19,181 nucleotides of DNA. Source: Thermococcaceae archaeon (GTDB taxonomy: Archaea > Methanobacteriota_B > Thermococci > Thermococcales > Thermococcaceae). The stretch lies in contig JAMOPD010000068.1 in assembly GCA_027064745.1 (NCBI GenBank), positions 1-19,181 on the forward strand, read 5' to 3'. The notes beneath the pieces are model-generated. The model saw only the letters and a list, made by a program, of their open reading frames with translations. It was not told the DNA's origin and searched no databases. Below, one piece after another: positions 7,609-15,037 of the stretch. Positions within the stretch are counted from its first letter, which is position 1. The number at the start of each line of letters is the position of its first letter. Made by a program: the position numbers and the translations under genes.

Positions 7609-8616
7609 ATGGGAGGGTTTGAGATAATTGAGATGAAGGGAACTGAAAGACTCAAGAGAGGATTTGCCAAAATGGTTAAGGGCGGCGTTATAATGGACGT
7701 TACGAACGCTGAGCAAGCAAGAATAGCCGAAGAAGCTGGAGCTGTTGCCGTTATGGCGCTTGAGAGGGTTCCTGCAGACATCAGGAAAGTCGGGGGAGTT
7801 GCAAGGATGGCTGATCCCGGAAAAATTCAGGAGATTATGGATGTCGTGACGATTCCTGTGATGGCAAAGATCAGAATCGGCCATTATGCTGAAGCTTATG
7901 CCTTGGAGGCGCTTGGAGTTGACATGATTGACGAGAGTGAGGTTCTAACACCAGCCGATCCCTACTTTCATGTGGATAAGAGGAAATTCAACGTTCCCTT
8001 TGTCTGCGGTGCGAGGAACCTTGGCGAAGCTGTCAGAAGGGTCTGGGAAGGAGCGGCTATGATAAGGACGAAAGGTGAGGCAGGAACTGGGAACATAATC
8101 GAAGCTGTGAGGCATGTGCATCTGGTAAATGAGAATATAAAACTTCTCCAGCGCTTGACAGATGACCAGATTTACAGCGTAAGCAAGAAGTTTGCAGAAC
8201 CTTACCTCAAGTTAGCCAGACAGATCAGAGAAATAAGCGGTCTCCTGGCAGATGTTCTTGAGAACGAGCCTGTTTATGAAGACTATACCTACCGCGAAAT
8301 CGTCGAGGGGCTCTACAAAGTTCTTCTTGAGGTAAAGAAGCTCGGCAGGCTTCCGGTGGTTAACTTCGCAGCTGGTGGAGTTGCCACCCCTGCTGACGCT
8401 GCCCTGATGATGGGGATGGGAATGGATGGAGTATTTGTTGGTAGCGGTATATTCAAGAGCTCCCAGCCCGAGAAGATGGCGAAGGCCATAGTCGAGGCCG
8501 TCAACCACTGGGATGAGCCTGATATTATAGCAGATATAAGTAGGGACCTCGGGGAGCCCATGAGAGGCCTTGAGATAGAGAAACTTCAAGTGCGCCTTGA
8601 GGAGAGGGGCGTTTGA
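7609..8616 (+). CDS. pdxS: Pyridoxal 5'-phosphate synthase lyase subunit PdxS
   Basis: PdxS makes pyridoxal 5'-phosphate from ribose 5-phosphate, glyceraldehyde 3-phosphate and ammonia supplied by PdxT. The 335-residue beta/alpha barrel keeps the catalytic residues D30 (IMDVTN), K87 (VMAKIRIGH, the Schiff-base lysine) and K155 ([11 protein letters not shown], the second lysine). It also has the phosphate-binding [13 protein letters not shown] and FVGSGIF segments. It is about 40 residues longer than Bacillus PdxS because of an insert around residues 175-245, which I recognise as usual in archaeal members. The start has a good GGTGGT ribosome binding site. The stop overlaps the pdxT reading frame region, and the two subunits form the 12+12 complex. 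Confidence 0.97.
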   Translation: MGGFEIIEMKGTERLKRGFAKMVKGGVIMDVTNAEQARIAEEAGAVAVMALERVPADIRKVGGVARMADPGKIQEIMDVVTIPVMAKIRIGHYAEAYALEALGVDMIDESEVLTPADPYFHVDKRKFNVPFVCGARNLGEAVRRVWEGAAMIRTKGEAGTGNIIEAVRHVHLVNENIKLLQRLTDDQIYSVSKKFAEPYLKLARQIREISGLLADVLENEPVYEDYTYREIVEGLYKVLLEVKKLGRLPVVNFAAGGVATPADAALMMGMGMDGVFVGSGIFKSSQPEKMAKAIVEAVNHWDEPDIIADISRDLGEPMRGLEIEKLQVRLEERGV

Positions 8617-8648
8617 TCTCTTCTTTGTCTTTTCGTGAGGTGGTGAGA

Positions 8649-9242
8649 GTGGTCAGGGTGGGTGTTATCGGCCTCCAGGGAGACGTCAACGAGCACATCG
8701 AGGCTACAAGGAAGGCCTTGGAGAACCTTGGGGTTGCTGGTGAAGTTGTCTGGCTCAGGAAGCCGGAGCAGCTTGAGGGAATTTCTGCGATAATAATCCC
8801 TGGTGGTGAGAGCACCACAATCTCACAGCTCATAGTTAAGACGGGTCTTCTCAAGCCGGTTAAGAGGCTTGGTGAGGAAGGGCTCCCGATTATGGGCACC
8901 TGCGCCGGCCTCATAATGCTCTCGAAGGAAGTTATCGGGGCAACACCGGAGCAGAGATTCCTGGAGCTCCTCGACGTTCGGGTTAACAGAAACGCCTACG
9001 GCCGGCAGGTGGACAGCTTTGAGGCACCGATAAAGCTGGCCTTCAGCGACGACTCGTTTCCCGGCGTTTTCATTCGTGCCCCAAGGATAGTGGAGCTCCT
9101 CAGCGAGAGGGTGAAGCCGATAGCGTGGCTCGGCGACAGGGTTGTCGGCGTCGAGCAGGACAACCTCATCGGCCTTGAGTTCCACCCCGAGCTGACCGAC
9201 GATATGGGGGTTCATGAGTACTTCCTGAAGAAGATTCTTTGA
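8649..9242 (+). CDS. pdxT: Pyridoxal 5'-phosphate synthase glutaminase subunit PdxT
   Basis: This class I glutamine amidotransferase releases ammonia from glutamine and channels it to PdxS. The triad is C85 (MGTCAGL), H179 and E181 (EFHPELT). The GGESTT loop near 52-57 and the N-terminal VGVIGLQGDV are diagnostic. The frame is open back to TTG 8613, but GTG 8649 has GAGGTG at 8637-8642 at normal spacing. It also gives 197 residues starting MVRVGVIGLQ, matching the known archaeal length. The gene begins 32 bases after the pdxS stop, so the pair is one operon. Base composition is GC-richer than in pdxS. Confidence 0.95.
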   Translation: MVRVGVIGLQGDVNEHIEATRKALENLGVAGEVVWLRKPEQLEGISAIIIPGGESTTISQLIVKTGLLKPVKRLGEEGLPIMGTCAGLIMLSKEVIGATPEQRFLELLDVRVNRNAYGRQVDSFEAPIKLAFSDDSFPGVFIRAPRIVELLSERVKPIAWLGDRVVGVEQDNLIGLEFHPELTDDMGVHEYFLKKIL

Positions 9243-9288
9243 ACACTTTTTCATCAATTTTGCCGCTTAGATGCTCACAGGTGGTAAC

Positions 9289-11009
9289 GTGAAAACGATG
9301 GTGTGCCCCCCTACTGCGGCTTCGGCTGCAGGCTTCTCGTAAACCCCACCGAGGCGAGCCTAACAGGGGCAAGCTCTGCCCCAAGGGTCTCCACGCGACT
9401 GAGTTCGTTCTTTCCGGGGACAGGCTCAAGCGCCCCCTGAAGCGGGGAGATCCGATAAGCTGGGGGCAGGCCATCGAGGAGATAGCGGGTAAACTTCTCG
9501 AAATCCGCGAGCTGTACGGGGCGGATGCCGTCGCCTTCATAGCCTCATCGAAGGTGAGCAACGAGGAGAGCTACCTCCTCCAGAGGATCACGCGACTTTT
9601 CGGCACCAACAACATAGACAACTGTGTTCGCCTATGCCACGAAGCGAGCGTTCACGCGCTCAAGATGACCGTTGGGGCGGGGGCACAGACCAACCTCTAC
9701 GAAGACTTGGAGGGATTTGGAGCTATACTCATCTGGGGCTACAATCCCGCCGAGACCCACCCCGTTGTCATGGACTACATCCTGAGGGCCAAGAAGAGGG
9801 GAGCGAAGGTAATCGTTGTCGACGTCAGGGAAACCAGGACGATGGCCTTCGCGGACTACAGCCTCATCATCCGCCCGGGGACTGACATAGCCCTCGCAAA
9901 TACTCTGATGAACATCATAATCCGGGAGGAGCTCTACGATGAAGAGTTCATAAAGACCAGAACCGTTGGTTTCTCCGAGATAAGGATGGCTGTGATGAAG
10001 TACACGCCCGAGTATGCGGAGAAGGTAACCGGAATTCCGGCTGAGACGATCAGAGAAGTTGCGAGGACCTTTGCCCTCGCCGGAAGCGGCGCAATAATGT
10101 GGGGAATGGGTCTGACGCAGCACGTTTCGGGCGTTGAGAACGTCATGGCCGTTACAGACCTCGCCCTGCTCCTCGGCTACATCGGCGAAAAGGAGCGGCG
10201 TACATGGGAGCGCTGAGTGAGTTCCTGCCGGGCTACGTCCCCCTGACCGACGAGAGGTTCAGGATATCTTCACGACGAGAACTGCCCGCTATGCCCACTA
10301 CGTTCTTCCGGCTTCGGCCTTCTGCGAGAAGGAAGGCTCGTACATGAACAGCGAGAGGAGAATCCAGTGGAGCCACAAGGTCTGCGAGCCGATGGGGGAT
10401 TCGAAGCCCGACTGGGAGATACTGACCATGCTCGGCAGGGCCCTCGGTTTGCCGGGATTCAACTACTCCAGCGTTGAAGAGATCACGGCCGAGTATTTCC
10501 GCCTCTTCCCTTCGCTGGAGGAGAGGAGCGTTGACGAGCTGAAGGAGGGTGATGGGGTATTCCTTCCGAAGAAGAGGCTCCACACCTGGGAGTTCGCGAC
10601 CCCCGACGGAAAGGCCCGGTTCATTGCGGTGGAGCAGGTGCAGCCGTGGGAGAGGCCGGACTACGAGTACCCCTTCATACTCACAACAATTAGGCTGATA
10701 AGCCACTACAACACCGGTGAAATGACCCTGAGGAGCCCATCGCTCGTCAGGCTGATGGGAGAGCCCAGAGTGCTGGTAAACAGGAGCGACGCGGAGAGGC
10801 TTGGAATTCATGACGGCGACTGGGTCGAGATTGAAACGAGGCGCGGGAAGATTAGAATGAGGGCCAAGCTCGGCGGTGTTCCATCGGGCGTAGTTGCGGT
10901 TCCCTTCCACTTCAAGGCGAACAAAATAACGAGCCCAGCTCTAAACAAAGCGGGAACACCGGAGCTCAAGTTCTCCGCGGCGAGGCTAAAGAAACTCGAA
11001 AGACACTAA
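9289..11009 (+). pseudogene. fdhA: Decayed formate dehydrogenase alpha subunit (molybdopterin oxidoreductase)
   Basis: Homology to the catalytic subunit of formate dehydrogenase runs along the whole interval but changes frame at least four times. A start at GTG 9289 reads MKTMVCP, and a C6 tract (9306-9311) then shifts the frame. YCGFGCRLLV (the [4Fe-4S] cysteines) continues in the next frame to about 9355. From 9356 NRGKLCPKG and the long central part continue in a third frame to about 10190, including the catalytic cysteine in RLCHEASVHALK. After a gap, YMGALSEFLPGYVPLTDERF is in another frame. From 10263 DIFTTRTARYAHYVLPAS runs to the stop at 11009. Compared with intact homologues, segments of roughly 15-20 and about 60 residues seem missing at the last two junctions. 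No fdhB, hydrogenase or antiporter genes adjoin it. It is surely non-functional unless the assembly is wrong. Confidence 0.85.
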
Positions 11010-11010
11010 T

Positions 11011-11019
11011 GTTTAAAAG
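11011..11019 (+). promoter_or_regulatory. TATA element of the toxin-antitoxin pair
   Basis: GTTTAAAAG lies 30 bases before the ATG at 11041. No ribosome binding site precedes the ATG. The spacing predicts a leaderless or nearly leaderless transcript. Confidence 0.6.
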
Positions 11020-11040
11020 TTTCTTTCCCAATCTTTAACC

Positions 11041-11229
11041 ATGTCCAAGGTGATAGTTGCCGTGTATAGGGGGGACGTTATAATTCCCCTCGAAAAGCTC
11101 AACATTCCCCAAGGTGCGAAGCTTCGGATAAGGATAGAGAAGATTGAAGAGAGAGATGCCCTCAAGGAGCTGGGGTACCTAAAGCTCCTCAAGGAGGGAG
11201 AGGATGCCGAGGAGCTCTTTGAAATTTGA
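11041..11229 (+). CDS. AF2212-type (DUF104) antitoxin
   Basis: This 62-residue protein starts MSKVIVAVYRGDVIIPLEKLNIPQGAKLRIRI... in the pattern of the AF2212-like/DUF104 family: a short beta-rich N-terminal domain with the consensus 'VY..G...PLE...L..G...'. These are presumed antitoxins of type II systems in archaea. A charged helical tail (about 35-62) would wrap the toxin and neutralise it. It overlaps the toxin gene downstream, the standard antitoxin-first order. Its promoter is just after the end of the fdhA relic. Antitoxin function is inferred from family and neighbour. Confidence 0.75.
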   Translation: MSKVIVAVYRGDVIIPLEKLNIPQGAKLRIRIEKIEERDALKELGYLKLLKEGEDAEELFEI

Positions 11230-11563
11230 CCAGGGCGATATAGTTCTTTTGGAGCTTCCTTTCACAGACTACTTGGGAAGCAAACTCCGACCGGTTTTAG
11301 TCGTTAGTTCCAACGAACTGAACTCAATGAGTAGTGACGTGATAGTCCTGAAGATTACGAGTAAGTCTCATTTTAAAGAGTTCCAAGTTGAGCTGACTCA
11401 GAACGACCTTCTGAGCGGGAGATTAAAGAAGAAAAGCTTTATCGACTGCTCCTCTGTTTTCACCGTGGAGAAGTCTCTTGTGATCAAAACTATAGCCAGG
11501 GTGCGGCCGGAGAAGCTTGAAGAGGTCAAACTGACACTGAAGAAGACATTTGGGATGGATTAA
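11219..11563 (+). CDS. MazF/PemK-family endoribonuclease toxin
   Basis: This small SH3-like barrel protein is of the MazF/PemK family, whose members cleave mRNA. From TTG 11219 it is 114 residues and begins [20 protein letters not shown]. That is the usual start of the family, with the conserved GDIV and KLRPVLVVS (catalytic Arg) segments. The T/S-containing strand VLKITSK follows, then the C-terminal helix. GAGGAG at 11209-11214 supports the TTG; an in-frame ATG at 11204 would add five residues. It overlaps the antitoxin gene by 11 bases. Its stop overlaps the purF stop on the other strand. Toxicity is a family-based inference. Confidence 0.8.
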   Translation: MKFDQGDIVLLELPFTDYLGSKLRPVLVVSSNELNSMSSDVIVLKITSKSHFKEFQVELTQNDLLSGRLKKKSFIDCSSVFTVEKSLVIKTIARVRPEKLEEVKLTLKKTFGMD

Positions 11564-12894
11564 AACCTGAAAGCCCACTCCGGGTACTCACCGGTGAGGC
11601 ATGCTAAGCAGAGGTCTCTCCTCCCAACGGCCTTTTTCAGCCCGTCGACGCTGAGATAAGCCAGACTGTCAGCCCCTATGGATTCCCTCACCTTCTCAAC
11701 GCTTCCAAATGCCGCTATGAGTTCGTGCCTCGTCGGAATGTCAACCCCCATGTAGCACGGGTACCTTATCGGCGGAGAAGCTATCCTGACGTGAACCTCT
11801 CTCGCCCCGGCCCTTCTGAGCATGGAGACGATGCGCTTCATAGTCGTCCCCCTGACGATTGAATCGTCAACAAGAACGACGCTCTTCCCCTCTATTACCT
11901 TCCTCACCGGCGATAGCTTGAGCTTAACCTTCAGCTCGCGGTAGAACTGCCCGGGGGTTATGAAGGTCCTTCCTATGTAGCGGTTCTTTATGAGACCCTC
12001 CGAGTAGGGAATCCCGCTGATCCTGGAGAATCCAAGCGCTGCCGCCCTCCCCGAATCCGGCACGGCTATGACGACGTCTCCATCGGCCGGACTCTCCTTT
12101 GCCAGCTCCTCCCCCATCCTGACCCTCGCAGTATAGACGTTTACACCGTCTATCGTGCTGTCCGGGCGGGCGAAGTAGATGTACTCAAAGACGCAGCCAT
12201 GGTGCTCCCCCGTTTCTATTATCCTGCTTTCGATTCCATCCTCCGAGAGGAGGAAGACCTCCCCCGGCCTGACGTCTTTTGTTTCGAGGTTAAACATCCT
12301 CAGAGCTGAATCTTCAGACGCAAAGTAATAGCCATCTCCACTCCCGTAGCTGAGCGGTCTGAAGCCGACCGGATCCCTTGCCACGAGTATCTTCCCATCA
12401 AAAAGGAATGCAAGGGAATAAGCCCCCTTAACTTCCCCGAAAACTTCCCCCATAGCCTCGAACTCGTCCCCGGTCTCGCGGAGGTGCCAGAGAAAAGAAA
12501 TCCCCAACAGCTCGGAATCTACCGAGTGCTTGAACTTAACTCCCAGCCGTTCGTAGTGCCTCCTGAGGGGAAGGAAATTCGTGAGGGTTCCGTTATGGAC
12601 TACTGCTATATGCTTTCCACAGCAAAAAGCTTCCAAAGGTTGTGCTTCATTCAGCGATCCTGATGTTGAATATCTCACATGCCCTATGACAATACTGCCC
12701 TTTAATTGTCTCAATTTGTTTCCTTTAAACACTTCAGAGACTAATCCAAGCCCCTTGATGGTTTTAATTTTGTTTCTCCATACACTTATTCCCGCACTTT
12801 CCTGTCCGCGATGTTGAAGAGCCAGTAATGCGTAGTATGCTTTCTTAGGGGCGTTTTCTGTTTTCGCTGCAAATATGCCACATTTTTCCCTCAT
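11560..12894 (-). CDS. purF: Amidophosphoribosyltransferase PurF
   Basis: PurF makes phosphoribosylamine from PRPP and glutamine, the first step of purine synthesis. The N-terminal nucleophile glutaminase begins at C5 ([11 protein letters not shown]), so the first four residues are a propeptide to be removed. The PRPP loop [13 protein letters not shown] and the phosphoribosyltransferase domain follow. Cysteines in GCVFEY, RYPCYMG and LCLACLTG match the [4Fe-4S] ligands of the Bacillus-type enzyme. The frame is open six codons further up, but AGGTGAT lies just before ATG 12894, giving 444 residues. The 5' part (about 12600-12894) is markedly AT-richer than the rest. It is divergent from purC. 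Confidence 0.95.
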   Translation of the reverse strand: MREKCGIFAAKTENAPKKAYYALLALQHRGQESAGISVWRNKIKTIKGLGLVSEVFKGNKLRQLKGSIVIGHVRYSTSGSLNEAQPLEAFCCGKHIAVVHNGTLTNFLPLRRHYERLGVKFKHSVDSELLGISFLWHLRETGDEFEAMGEVFGEVKGAYSLAFLFDGKILVARDPVGFRPLSYGSGDGYYFASEDSALRMFNLETKDVRPGEVFLLSEDGIESRIIETGEHHGCVFEYIYFARPDSTIDGVNVYTARVRMGEELAKESPADGDVVIAVPDSGRAAALGFSRISGIPYSEGLIKNRYIGRTFITPGQFYRELKVKLKLSPVRKVIEGKSVVLVDDSIVRGTTMKRIVSMLRRAGAREVHVRIASPPIRYPCYMGVDIPTRHELIAAFGSVEKVRESIGADSLAYLSVDGLKKAVGRRDLCLACLTGEYPEWAFRF

Positions 12895-12960
12895 GAAATC
12901 ACCTGTTGACATTGAAATGTTGAAGAGAGCACAATTTCCACTGGAACTTTACAGTGCAAT

Positions 12961-12970
12961 GCTTAAAAGC
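12961..12970 (-). promoter_or_regulatory. Probable TATA element of purF
   Basis: Read on the minus strand, GCTTTTAAGC at 12970-12961 is the best TATA-like element upstream of purF. It predicts a start near 12935 and a leader of about 40 bases. It is the only strong A/T box between the divergent purF and purC besides the purC box at 13009. Confidence 0.4.
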
Positions 12971-13008
12971 TTTGCCCTTTGATTAACATGAATTTGTTAA
13001 GAAAAACC

Positions 13009-13017
13009 TTATATAAT
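13009..13017 (+). promoter_or_regulatory. TATA element of purC
   Basis: TTATATAAT is a near-consensus archaeal TATA box. A start about 25 bases on (near 13040) would lie just before the ATG at 13048. It rules out the upstream in-frame ATG at 12979 as the natural start. Confidence 0.65.
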
Positions 13018-13047
13018 GAGAATTTTAACATTTTTATGGTGAAGACC

Positions 13048-13743
13048 ATGCATGTTTATGAGGGAAAAGCCAAGAAGATGATTCCACTTGACGAGAGGAA
13101 GTTCATAATGGAGTTTAAGGATGACGCAACAGCTTTCAACGGTGAAAAAAAAGCCCAATTTAAGGGGAAAGGATGGTTGAATGCTCAGATTTCCACAATG
13201 CTTTTCAAGATGCTCGAAGAGAAGGGAATAAAGACCCACTTCATAGGAGTTGCAGGCGATAACAAGCTTATAGTCGAACGCTTGAAAATGTACCCGCTCG
13301 AAGTCGTTGTCAGAAACGTCGTTGCCGGAAGCCTGAAGAAGCGCCTCCCCCTCACCGAAGGCACCGAACTGCCAGAACCTATAGTGGAGCTCTACTACAA
13401 GGAAGATGCCCTTGGAGACCCCATGATCAATTACTACCATGCCAAAGTGCTCGGTGTGGGAGAAGATGAAATTAAAGAGATGGAGCGCATCGCCCTTAGG
13501 GTGAATGAAATCCTCAGGGAGTACTTCAAAGAAAAAGGCATTATCCTCGTCGATTTCAAACTCGAGTTCGGCCAGAATGAAAAAGGCGAGATAGTGCTTG
13601 CAGATGAGATAAGCCCCGACACGTGCCGCTTCTGGGATGCCAAAACCAAAGAAAGCCTCGATAAGGACGTCTTCCGCTTTGACAAGGGCGACCTCATCAA
13701 CGCCTATGAGGAGCTCTACAGGCGCCTCGTCGGAGAGGCTTGA
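13048..13743 (+). CDS. purC: Phosphoribosylaminoimidazole-succinocarboxamide synthase (SAICAR synthetase) PurC
   Basis: PurC joins aspartate to CAIR using ATP, giving SAICAR. The chosen 231-residue product starts MHVYEGKAKKM, the usual N terminus. Visible family motifs are KDDATAFNG, GIKTHFIG, the VVVRNVVAGSLKKR strip (about residues 88-101), MINYYHAKVL, the metal/ATP site LVDFKLEFG, and ADEISPDTCRFWD. ATG 13048 has GGTGA at 13038-13042. An in-frame ATG at 13036 (MVKTMHVYEG) is an alternative, and in close relatives the longer form is sometimes annotated. The still longer frame from 12979 would start before the promoter. It is convergent with purM. Confidence 0.95.
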   Translation: MHVYEGKAKKMIPLDERKFIMEFKDDATAFNGEKKAQFKGKGWLNAQISTMLFKMLEEKGIKTHFIGVAGDNKLIVERLKMYPLEVVVRNVVAGSLKKRLPLTEGTELPEPIVELYYKEDALGDPMINYYHAKVLGVGEDEIKEMERIALRVNEILREYFKEKGIILVDFKLEFGQNEKGEIVLADEISPDTCRFWDAKTKESLDKDVFRFDKGDLINAYEELYRRLVGEA

Positions 13744-13758
13744 TTTTCATTCTTTTTT
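13744..13758 (+). terminator. T-rich terminator after purC
   Basis: TTTTCATTCTTTTTT follows the purC stop directly. Two T-runs in a pyrimidine tract fit archaeal factor-independent termination. The remaining 85 bases to the convergent purM stop show nothing else. Confidence 0.5.
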
Positions 13759-13843
13759 CCCGACCTTTAACCACACTCTCAACTACCCGGGTTCTCTTTA
13801 AGGTTATTTCCATAAATCCCCCCAGAAAAAGATAGAGAGAATC

Positions 13844-14848
13844 TTAAAGACTTATCCCATAGTTCTCTATCCGTATTTCAGGTTCTTCTATCACCTTCCC
13901 AATCTCCTGTGCAGGGAAATATCTATTTAAAATTTCAAGAGCATCCTCTTTCTCCTCTCTCGGCACGACGACAGCCATCCCGATACCCATGTTGAAAACG
14001 CGGAACATCTCCTCAAGAGGGACACCGCCCTCGTGAATCAGCTTAAATATTCCCTCGATGGTGGGCATCTGCAGAGAGAAGCCGTAGTTCGTAAGGCGCT
14101 TCAGGTTGGTCATGCCTCCACCGGTTATGTGGGCTAATCCTTTTACCTCAACGCTCTCCAAAAGCTCCAAAATTGGCTTTACGTAGATCCTCGTCGGCTC
14201 AAGGAGATGCTCCCAGAGCTCTCTCCCATCATATTCATAATGAAGCCCATACTTTGGAATCAAGAGCTTTCTGGCCAAGGTCAGCCCGTTTGAGTGTATC
14301 CCAGAGCTTTCAATGCCTATTACCGCATCTCCCGGTTTTATTTTCTTCCCGGTTATTACCCTCTCTTTTTCAACAACACCAATAGCAGTTCCCGCCAAGT
14401 CGAAGCCGTTTACAAGCTCAGGTAGAACCGCGGTCTCCCCTCCCACAATAGCTATGCCGCTCTGCTTTGCTCCCTCGTATATCCCTTTGGCGATTTCGGC
14501 AAAAACCTCATCATCCGGCTCTTTCACCGCTAAATAGTCCACCAGAGCCACCGGTTCGGCTCCAACGCAAATCAGGTCGTTAACGTTCATCGCTATCATG
14601 TCAATACCTATAGTGTCGTACTTCCCAACTGCCTCGGCCACCAAAATTTTCGTGCCCACCCCATCGGTCGTCATCGCGAGGTAGAATTCCTTGAAGTCCA
14701 TCAAAGCGGCGTAGTGACCTATGTCCTCTTTAGGCTCGCCGAGTTTTCCCTTTCTAAACTCAAAAGATGCTTTTGCAAGAGAAATAATTCCCCTTAGGGC
14801 TTTCTGGGTTTTCTCATCATCAACACCGGCTTGAGCATATGTGAGCAT
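13844..14848 (-). CDS. purM: Phosphoribosylformylglycinamidine cyclo-ligase (AIR synthetase) PurM
   Basis: PurM closes the imidazole ring of AIR using ATP. The 334-residue product begins [20 protein letters not shown]. It carries the family's [10 protein letters not shown] metal/phosphate motif, [27 protein letters not shown] and [14 protein letters not shown]. It ends with GGGMTNL and a C-terminal domain with MGIGMAVVV. The frame is open 16 codons further up, but GGTGAT stands four bases before ATG 14848. The ATG two codons upstream overlaps that site. It is divergent from the second ATPase gene. The promoter lies within the first codons of the longer frame, which also argues for the shorter start. 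Confidence 0.95.
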   Translation of the reverse strand: MLTYAQAGVDDEKTQKALRGIISLAKASFEFRKGKLGEPKEDIGHYAALMDFKEFYLAMTTDGVGTKILVAEAVGKYDTIGIDMIAMNVNDLICVGAEPVALVDYLAVKEPDDEVFAEIAKGIYEGAKQSGIAIVGGETAVLPELVNGFDLAGTAIGVVEKERVITGKKIKPGDAVIGIESSGIHSNGLTLARKLLIPKYGLHYEYDGRELWEHLLEPTRIYVKPILELLESVEVKGLAHITGGGMTNLKRLTNYGFSLQMPTIEGIFKLIHEGGVPLEEMFRVFNMGIGMAVVVPREEKEDALEILNRYFPAQEIGKVIEEPEIRIENYGISL

Positions 14849-14857
14849 AATCATCAC

Positions 14858-14889
14858 CAAGATTTGATCTTGTGAAGAGTTTAAAAATT
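14858..14889 (-). promoter_or_regulatory. purM promoter with dyad at the transcription start
   Basis: On the minus strand a TATA element TTTTTAAAC (14888-14880) is followed by CAAGATTTGATCTTG (14858-14872). The latter is a dyad with six-base arms and three central bases, placed where transcription should begin. The ribosome binding site comes immediately after. The dyad is a candidate operator; I do not know a binding protein for it. Confidence 0.45.
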
Positions 14890-14956
14890 TTGCCATGTTA
14901 ATGTAGATTTAATGTAATTGTTTTTGCTATCTAAACATTTTAATGTCTAAAAATGA

Positions 14957-14963
14957 TTATAAG
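14957..14963 (+). promoter_or_regulatory. TATA-like element of the second ATPase gene
   Basis: TTATAAG abuts the first of four palindromes. A start 25-30 bases on would fall within the second palindrome, so the leader would contain the last two or three repeats. No ribosome binding site is visible before the ATG. Confidence 0.45.
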
Positions 14964-15035
14964 TATCGGGGGCGATACTTAGTATCGGGGGCGATACTTA
15001 GTATCGGGGGCGATACTTAGTATCGGGGGCGATAC
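14963..15035. repeat. Four identical G-rich palindromes in tandem, ending at the ATPase start codon
   Basis: GTATCGGGGGCGATAC occurs at 14963-14978, 14982-14997, 15001-15016 and 15020-15035, always separated by TTA, so the period is 19 bases. All four copies are identical. Each has perfect six-base arms (GTATCG/CGATAC) around GGGG; the first extends to eight-base arms. The pieces between G-tracts (CGATACTTAGTATC) are also self-complementary. The array spans the region from the TATA-like box to two bases before the ATG at 15038. There are no variable spacers, so it is not a CRISPR array. Plausible roles are four operator sites, a row of RNA hairpins in the leader, or a four-tract G-quadruplex. 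Confidence 0.95.
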
Positions 15036-15037
15036 AT

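Noticed and set aside
9554..11009. Two separate molybdopterin-oxidoreductase proteins (9554-10216 and 10344-11009)
   Set aside because: They are consecutive parts of one formate dehydrogenase in different frames. The first lacks a true N terminus, and neither has its own start signals.
12909..12920. ACATTGAAATGT dyad upstream of purF
   Set aside because: Five-base arms in A/T-rich DNA are expected by chance, and it is not repeated at other pur promoters here.
12979..13047. Longer PurC start
   Set aside because: The ATG at 12979 lies before the TATA box of the gene, and the extra residues are not PurC-like.
14963..15035. Possible CRISPR array
   Set aside because: The unit is 19 bases with a constant TTA between identical palindromes. 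There are no variable spacers and no cas genes.
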